From: Paraburkholderia nodosa
GTDB taxonomy: Bacteria > Pseudomonadota > Gammaproteobacteria > Burkholderiales > Burkholderiaceae
Reading direction: 5' to 3'
Assembly: GCF_001718195.1 (NCBI RefSeq)
Contig: NZ_MCNV01000015.1
Span: forward strand, 1 to 64,000
Length of the DNA stretch: 64,000 bases
The first letter of the stretch is position 1. Each line of letters begins with the position of its first letter. Positions 59,493-64,000 of the stretch are shown in pieces. Made by a program: the position numbers and the translations under genes. The notes beneath the pieces were generated by a model. The model searched no databases and was not told where the DNA came from. It saw only the letters and a list, made by a program, of their open reading frames with translations.

Positions 59493-59867
59493 ATGTCGAA
59501 AATCCGGAAAACACTCGCCACGCTGCTGGGCATCGCACTCGCCGCGGGGAGCGCCGCCGCACAACCGGCGCAGAAGCCGCCGGGGCCGGCCATGATGGTC
59601 CATTTCGACTACTACCCGAAAGACCGCCCGCAGATTCATGCGCTCGAACAGCGGCTGGCTGGCGCCATCAAGCGCGCCGATGCCGGCGAACTCGGCGAAA
59701 CCGAAATTCACATCGACGGCAACGACGGCTATCTCTACATGTATGGGCCCGACCCGGACCGGCTGTATCGCGTCACGAGCCCGATTCTGAAGTCATCCAG
59801 ATTGACCGCGCACTCCGAAGTCACGAAGTGGTACGGGGCTCGCAGGGAAACGTTCGTGATTCGCTGA
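59493..59867 (+). CDS. Small exported hypothetical protein
   Basis: A 124-residue protein with a signal peptide (KIRKTLATLLGIALAAGSAAA|QPAQ). The mature part, VHFDYYPKDRPQIHALEQRL, IKRADAGELGETEIHIDGND and GYLYMYGPDPDRLYRVTSPI, is compact and charged. Similar small exported proteins occur widely in Burkholderia, but I know no function. The gene is convergent with the next, 10 bases apart, with GAGGC/GCCTC between them. Confidence 0.7.
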   Translation: MSKIRKTLATLLGIALAAGSAAAQPAQKPPGPAMMVHFDYYPKDRPQIHALEQRLAGAIKRADAGELGETEIHIDGNDGYLYMYGPDPDRLYRVTSPILKSSRLTAHSEVTKWYGARRETFVIR

Positions 59868-59877
59868 GGCGCGGGCC

Positions 59878-60222
59878 TCAAAGCTTGGGATGACATTCGA
59901 AGCGGATGACGGAGGCCTGCTGCTGCAGCGCCTCGATGCCTTCGGTGTGCTCCATGCCGAGACTCGTCTGCATGCCGCGGCTCTCGCAGTAGTCGTTCGC
60001 TTCGCTCACCGCGCGCTTGTGGGCGCGGGCCCACGCGAGTCGGCCGCCCGTTGCGGAAGCCGAAACGACGAACGTGCCCGACTTGTCCGCCGTGGTGACG
60101 TCGCTGGCCGACGCGCAACCCGCCAGCACCGTGCACGCGGCGACCAGCGATACGGCGACCCTGGGCCAAGACCGGCTTGCCACGTCCGCAAGTCTGGCCG
60201 TCCCCTTGAAAATCTGCTGCAT
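59878..60222 (-). CDS. Small lipoprotein
   Basis: A 114-residue protein with a basic start (MQQIFKGTARLADVASRSWP), a hydrophobic core (VAVSLVAACTVLAGC) and lipobox LAGC. The mature part has KSGTFVVSASATGGRLAWAR, AHKRAVSEANDYCESRGMQT and VIRFECHP, with two further Cys that may pair. This resembles small envelope lipoproteins common in Burkholderiales with the AHKRA..A..YC segment. Function unknown. Confidence 0.75.
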   Translation of the reverse strand: MQQIFKGTARLADVASRSWPRVAVSLVAACTVLAGCASASDVTTADKSGTFVVSASATGGRLAWARAHKRAVSEANDYCESRGMQTSLGMEHTEGIEALQQQASVIRFECHPKL

Positions 60223-60383
60223 GAATCCCTCTCATGATCGAGCGTCGCAATACGCTCACATATGACAGTGGATTTTAGGGGTGCCCTATCGAAAGTCTAT
60301 GCCCATAGATTGAATTCACTGTTACGGCGAGAAATACAATCGCGATCGCTTTCCGGCCCGATGAACGCGACGAGTGGCCCGCG

Positions 60384-61694
60384 TCAAGCCGGCACGCCCT
60401 CGATGGCGCGCCCTGAACGTCCCCACGCCACCACGACGCCGAGACCGAGCACCGCGAGGCACACGATCGGCACGATCATCGGACCGAATGCGGTACCCGT
60501 GAGCTTGCCCGCCAGCGGCATGAGGTTCTGGCCGAAGAAGCCGCCGAGATTGCCGATCGAGTTGATCGCCGCCACGCTTGCGGCAGCCCGCGCGCCGGTG
60601 AAGTAGCGCGGCGGCATCGACCAGAAGCACGGGTACAGCAGCGGAATGCACGCGCCGCCGAACACGAGCGCGATGAAGCGCAGCGGTGTGGAAGGCAGCA
60701 GGAGACTCAGCAGGAAACCCAGCGTGCCTAGCGCCGCGACGATCGCCATCGCGCGCAGAATGCTTTTCGCGCGGCGCAGCTTCGATGGCAGCCACAGCAG
60801 CAGCAGCACTGCCAGCGCCCACGGCAGCATGCTCAACAGCCCGTTCACGCTGCTCGACACGCCAAACGACTTCACGAGCGTGGGCAGCCAGTAGGTCACG
60901 CCGTAGAGCGACGTCGACATCAGCATATAGGTTGCCGCGAACAGCATCACGCGCGGATCGAGCAGCGCCTTCCAGGGCTGCGAGTGTTCGGCGTGCTCGG
61001 GCTTCTCCCGCTCGTGCGCGGCCGCCACGATCTGCTTTTCGCGATCGTGCAGAAAGCGCGCTTCCTGGTACGACGCCGGCAGCAGCCTGAACACGGCGAT
61101 GCCGACCAGCACGGCGGGCAGGCCCGTGGCGATGAACACCCACTGCCAGCCGGCGAGGCCCCATACGCCATTGAGACTCAGCAGCCAGCCGCCCACGAGC
61201 GAGCCCAGCATATTGGCGAGCGCGCTGCCCAGCGTGAAGATGCCGAGCACACGCGCACGATAGCTTTGCGGAAACCACAGCGTGAGGTAGTAGATCACGC
61301 CGGGATAGAAGCCGGCTTCGGCGACGCCCAGCGCGAGGCGCAGGCCGCAGAACACCTGCATCGAGGTGGTGAAGCCCATCAGCACCGTGATCACGCCCCA
61401 GGTGAGCATGATGCGCGCGAGCCACACGCGCGCGCCGAAGCGGTGCAGCGCGAGCGTGCTGGGCACTTCGAACAGCAGATAGCCGATAAAGAACAGCGAC
61501 GACGCAAGGCCGAACGCCGTTTCGGTCATGTTGAGGCTGTGCACCATCTGCAGCTTCGCGAAGCCGACGTTTTGGCGGTCGATGAACGAAATCAGAAACA
61601 TCACGACGAGGATCGGCATGAGGCGGCGCGCGATCTTCGACATGACATCCCGCTCTTCGACGGATGGTTGATCGACGGTTGAGTCTGTATTCAC
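60384..61694 (-). CDS. MFS transporter, anion:cation symporter (ACS) family
   Basis: A 436-residue transporter, GTG start behind TAGGAG. IARRLMPILVVMFLISFIDR is helix 1 with the ACS-type Asp-Arg end, followed by QNVGFAKLQMVHSLNMTETA, GYLLFEVPSTLALHRFGARV, WGVITVLMGFTTSMQVFCGL and RLALGVAEAGFYPGVIYYLT. The C-terminal half repeats the fold. The family takes up organic anions such as tartrate, phthalate, glucarate or hydroxyphenylacetate. It is 37 bases from the solute-binding protein gene on the same strand, probably one transcript. Confidence 0.9.
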   Translation of the reverse strand: MNTDSTVDQPSVEERDVMSKIARRLMPILVVMFLISFIDRQNVGFAKLQMVHSLNMTETAFGLASSLFFIGYLLFEVPSTLALHRFGARVWLARIMLTWGVITVLMGFTTSMQVFCGLRLALGVAEAGFYPGVIYYLTLWFPQSYRARVLGIFTLGSALANMLGSLVGGWLLSLNGVWGLAGWQWVFIATGLPAVLVGIAVFRLLPASYQEARFLHDREKQIVAAAHEREKPEHAEHSQPWKALLDPRVMLFAATYMLMSTSLYGVTYWLPTLVKSFGVSSSVNGLLSMLPWALAVLLLLWLPSKLRRAKSILRAMAIVAALGTLGFLLSLLLPSTPLRFIALVFGGACIPLLYPCFWSMPPRYFTGARAAASVAAINSIGNLGGFFGQNLMPLAGKLTGTAFGPMIVPIVCLAVLGLGVVVAWGRSGRAIEGVPA

Positions 61695-61731
61695 TCTGTT
61701 CTCCTACGTTTATTTGTGTCTATGCGTATGT

Positions 61732-62778
61732 CTAGGACGGACGGAAATCCCCGAGCATCGCCACGAACATGTCGTTCCATGTGCGCGGCTTCGCCTTGAT
61801 CGTGCCCACCATGTACAGAAAATCCACGTACTCCATCAACTGCTCGGGCCAGACCGAAAAGCGCGACTCCGGCGCGCAGAGCGTCTGCACCACGTGCTCG
61901 CGCGACGCGCCGAAGCCCGACGAATCGACATAGATCTGCGCCGCGGCCGCCTTGTCCTGCGAAATCATCCGGTTCGCCTCGTCGAGCGCGTGAAGGAACG
62001 CCTTTGCCAGCGCAGGCTCGGTATCGACGAGGCGCTTGGGCGCGAACACCACGTCGAGCGTGAGCGGCCCGAGCACGTCGACCGAATTGACCACGCGGTG
62101 GATGCCAGGCTGCTGCAATTCGAGCGTCGAAAATGGCGGCGACGCGAAATGCGCGGTGATGCCGCCCTCGCGTCGGATCAGCGACTGCATGGCCTGCGGA
62201 TGCGGCAAGCCGACGGTGATCGAATCGAGCTGCGCGAAGTGCTGCGGCCCTAGCAGCTTGCTCGCCACCATCTGCAGCACCACGGCCGAAAGCGAGGTGC
62301 GAATACCGGGCACCGCAATGCGGTCGGCGGCCGTGAAGTCGCGCAGCGTCGCAATCTGCGGCCGGTTCGTGTTGAGCGAGAGCGCCGTGGCCGAAAGGCC
62401 GCTGATGCCGATCACCTCGACGTTCGGTATGCCGCGCGCCCGCGCCCACAGTTCGATGAAGCCGGGCGCACCCACGGCGGCGAAGTCGAGCGTGCCGGCC
62501 ATCATGGCGTCGTCGACCGAATTGCCGCCGTCGAGCCTCACCCACTCCACGCTCACGTCCGCGAGCCCCTGGCGGGCCGCATGGCGCTCGAACAGGCGCG
62601 CCTTTTCCATCACGAGCAGCGGCAGATACAGCAGGCCATAGCCCTTGGAAATGCGCACCGTGCGCGGTGTGGCCCGGACCCAGGCAGGCGCGAGCCCCGC
62701 GGCAACGGCAGCCGCGCCAAGCCCGGCCGCAACGAGCGCGCGCCGACGCGGTGAAGGCCGCGGCGACTTCACGCGCAT
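61732..62778 (-). CDS. NitT/TauT-type ABC solute-binding protein (orphan)
   Basis: A 348-residue protein starting at MRVKSPRPSPRRRALVAAGL. The RRR plus hydrophobic run may be a twin-arginine or Sec signal ending near WVRA. RISKGYGLLYLPLLVMEKAR, VEWVRLDGGNSVDDAMMAGT, LDFAAVGAPGFIELWARARG and GLPHPQAMQSLIRREGGITA are of the NMT1/SsuA-like group. No permease or ATPase gene adjoins, so it either works with a remote ABC system or supplies ligand information to the divergent two-component system. The 160-base gap to that system carries direct repeats. Confidence 0.82.
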   Translation of the reverse strand: MRVKSPRPSPRRRALVAAGLGAAAVAAGLAPAWVRATPRTVRISKGYGLLYLPLLVMEKARLFERHAARQGLADVSVEWVRLDGGNSVDDAMMAGTLDFAAVGAPGFIELWARARGIPNVEVIGISGLSATALSLNTNRPQIATLRDFTAADRIAVPGIRTSLSAVVLQMVASKLLGPQHFAQLDSITVGLPHPQAMQSLIRREGGITAHFASPPFSTLELQQPGIHRVVNSVDVLGPLTLDVVFAPKRLVDTEPALAKAFLHALDEANRMISQDKAAAAQIYVDSSGFGASREHVVQTLCAPESRFSVWPEQLMEYVDFLYMVGTIKAKPRTWNDMFVAMLGDFRPS

Positions 62779-62852
62779 CTTGCCGTCTCCGTTGGTTCGT
62801 GTCGTAATCACGTCGCGCTATCTTCCATGGTTCGCGAGATTACCGGGCGAGT

Positions 62853-62871
62853 CTGAGAAAATGCTGAGAAA
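62853..62871 (+). promoter_or_regulatory. Direct repeats, probable response-regulator site
   Basis: CTGAGAAA occurs at 62853-62860 and 62864-62871, spaced 11 bases, one helical turn. OmpR/TctD-type regulators bind such direct repeats. It lies 67 bases before the response-regulator gene and between it and the divergent solute-binding gene, so it could control both. Confidence 0.5.
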
Positions 62872-62937
62872 CACACACAGTAGACCTCGGGGAAAACCCG
62901 CAATCGCACCCATGAAGATTTCGGCAGGAACGGCATC

Positions 62938-63603
62938 ATGCGCATTCTGGTGGTAGAGGACGACGCGGAAATCGGCGCGGCGGTCCGCAGCCGCCTCACG
63001 CGCCTCGGTCACGCGGTGGACCTCGAAGCGAACGGCGCGACGGCGAACAGCCTGCTCGGCGTGGAGCGTTTCGATCTGGTCGTGCTCGACGTGATGCTTC
63101 CCGCCATGGACGGCTTCGAGATTCTGCGCCATCTGCGTGCGTCGGGCTCGACCACGCCGGTGCTGCTGCTCACCGCACGCTCGGCCATCGACGACCGCGT
63201 GAGCGGCCTCGGCCTCGGCGCCGACGACTACCTCGTCAAACCGTTCGACTACCGCGAACTCGAAGCGCGCGTGCAGGCGCTCCTGCGCCGCAACAGCGGG
63301 CACGCGAACGATGTGGTGAAGCTGGGCGGTCTCGCCATCGACCGCAGCAGCCGGCTTGCCGAACTCGACGGCAAACCGCTTTCGCTTTCGCGCCAGGAGT
63401 TCGCGCTGCTCGAAATCCTCGCCAGCCGTCCGCAACGCATCTTCCCGAAAGAAGAACTGCTGAATCAGTTGTTCAGCTACGGCAACGAGCCGAGCGCGAA
63501 CGCCGTCGAACAATACGTCACGCGCGTGCGCAAGAAGCTGCAGGGCAGTTCGGTCGAAATCCGCACGGCGCGCGGCATGGGATATCAAATTGCCGCGCTT
63601 TGA
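62938..63603 (+). CDS. OmpR-family response regulator, TctD/QseB-like
   Basis: A 221-residue regulator. Receiver: MRILVVEDDAEIGAAVRSRL, Asp51 in VVLDVMLPAMDG, Thr in LLLTARSA, Lys in DDYLVKPFDYRELEAR. Winged helix: LAIDRSSRLAELDGKPLSLS, RQEFALLEILASRPQRIFPK and the final ARGMGYQIAAL. The downstream kinase frame overlaps its stop, so they are co-translated. With the divergent solute-binding protein gene it resembles tricarboxylate-type TctD/E-TctC loci. Its targets are probably the solute-binding and MFS genes. Confidence 0.9.
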   Translation: MRILVVEDDAEIGAAVRSRLTRLGHAVDLEANGATANSLLGVERFDLVVLDVMLPAMDGFEILRHLRASGSTTPVLLLTARSAIDDRVSGLGLGADDYLVKPFDYRELEARVQALLRRNSGHANDVVKLGGLAIDRSSRLAELDGKPLSLSRQEFALLEILASRPQRIFPKEELLNQLFSYGNEPSANAVEQYVTRVRKKLQGSSVEIRTARGMGYQIAAL

Positions 63604-64000
63604 CTGGTTCCCGAAAACGCTGCTCGGGCGCACGCTGCTCTTCATCGCGCTCGTCGTGGCGTCGGGCGCGGCGGCGCTCGCGGGCATCGCGCGCTATTAC
63701 GCGGGCGTCGCGTCCGAGCGCGCCTACGATCAGCTGCTTGCGGGCGCAACCATCCAGGTCGCCGAAAACCTCTACGTGCAGGGCGGCGTGCTCGCGCTCA
63801 ATCCGCCGGTGGCCGCGCTCTCCACGCTCTCGCGCTATGACGTCGTCTACTACAAAGTGGTCGACGCGCGCGGCCTCGTCGTCGCGGGCTATGGCGATCT
63901 TCCCGGTCCGGCCGATACGAAGAGCGCGATGAACGCGCACCAGGGTCCGACATTCGCGAACGCCCGCTACCAGGGAGAGCGAGTGCGCACGGCGACCATC
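63590..64000 (+). CDS. Sensor histidine kinase N-terminus, TctE-like (cut by window end)
   Basis: This frame is open to the window edge, 137 codons. It begins at TTG in the last codons of the regulator gene (14-base overlap); no ATG is available before the conserved start. It encodes PRFDWFPKTLLGRTLLFIAL, a membrane helix to about residue 36, then a periplasmic domain: YAGVASERAYDQLLAGATIQ, VAENLYVQGGVLALNPPVAA and SRYDVVYYKVVDARGLVVAG. This is the 2CSK_N sensor type found in TctE/QseC relatives. The catalytic domains lie outside the window. Confidence 0.85.
   Translation, partial: MPRFDWFPKTLLGRTLLFIALVVASGAAALAGIARYYAGVASERAYDQLLAGATIQVAENLYVQGGVLALNPPVAALSTLSRYDVVYYKVVDARGLVVAGYGDLPGPADTKSAMNAHQGPTFANARYQGERVRTATI

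Overview
The window looks like a chromosome segment of a Burkholderiaceae bacterium, most likely Paraburkholderia or a close relative. The reasons are high GC with G/C-ending codons, a Burkholderia-type porin, a dgdA/dgdR pair closely resembling the Burkholderia cepacia genes, many GntR/LysR/OmpR regulators, and Burkholderiales-style intergenic repeats. No rRNA, tRNA, CRISPR array or prophage was seen. All identifications come from reading motifs by eye; no database search was run.

Layout. 0-0.8 kb: the tail of an IS481-type transposase, its terminal repeats, a 372-base palindromic repeat and a dispersed 20-mer. 0.8-11.8 kb: an OmpR-type regulator without a kinase, a lipoprotein, an LprI-like secreted protein, a regulator/kinase pair, a phosphatase-fold lipoprotein whose catalytic loop is destroyed, an FlhC without FlhD, small hypotheticals, a hydrolase, a zinc-ribbon membrane protein and a chemoreceptor remnant lacking its signalling core.

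11.9-34.5 kb: the main feature, a catabolic island of about 22 genes. A 12-gene leftward run encodes a thioesterase, a crotonase, three RraA/aldolase-fold proteins, a LigB-type extradiol dioxygenase, a class III CoA-transferase, a DUF35 Zn-ribbon protein with its thiolase, two acyl-CoA dehydrogenases and an NDP-forming CoA ligase. The divergent rightward run encodes a GntR regulator, a RidA protein, a 4-oxalomesaconate-hydratase-like amidohydrolase, a Rieske oxygenase with its reductase, an enoyl-CoA hydratase and a 3-hydroxyacyl-CoA dehydrogenase. A second GntR regulator, a porin and an MFS transporter follow. The set suggests one pathway: uptake, CoA activation, beta-oxidation-like side-chain removal, Rieske hydroxylation or O-demethylation, then gallate-type ring cleavage through oxalomesaconate hydration and aldol cleavage. 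The substrate is unknown; a lignin-derived or alkyl-substituted aromatic acid is my best guess.

34.9-47.2 kb: a UbiM-like hydroxylase, a hemerythrin protein, D-cysteine desulfhydrase, small proteins, a cytochrome P450 deletion remnant, a YceH protein, and a tight operon of DUF2760 protein plus two divergent Hsp70 paralogues. 47.2-64 kb: Kup potassium transporter, a purine-nucleoside-permease-type lipoprotein, a flavoprotein, a GGDEF diguanylate cyclase, an SGNH hydrolase lipoprotein, a LacI-family remnant, a ChaC-like cyclotransferase, a LysE exporter with an Lrp regulator, dgdA/dgdR, small exported proteins, an MFS transporter, a solute-binding protein, and a TctD/TctE-like two-component system cut by the window edge.
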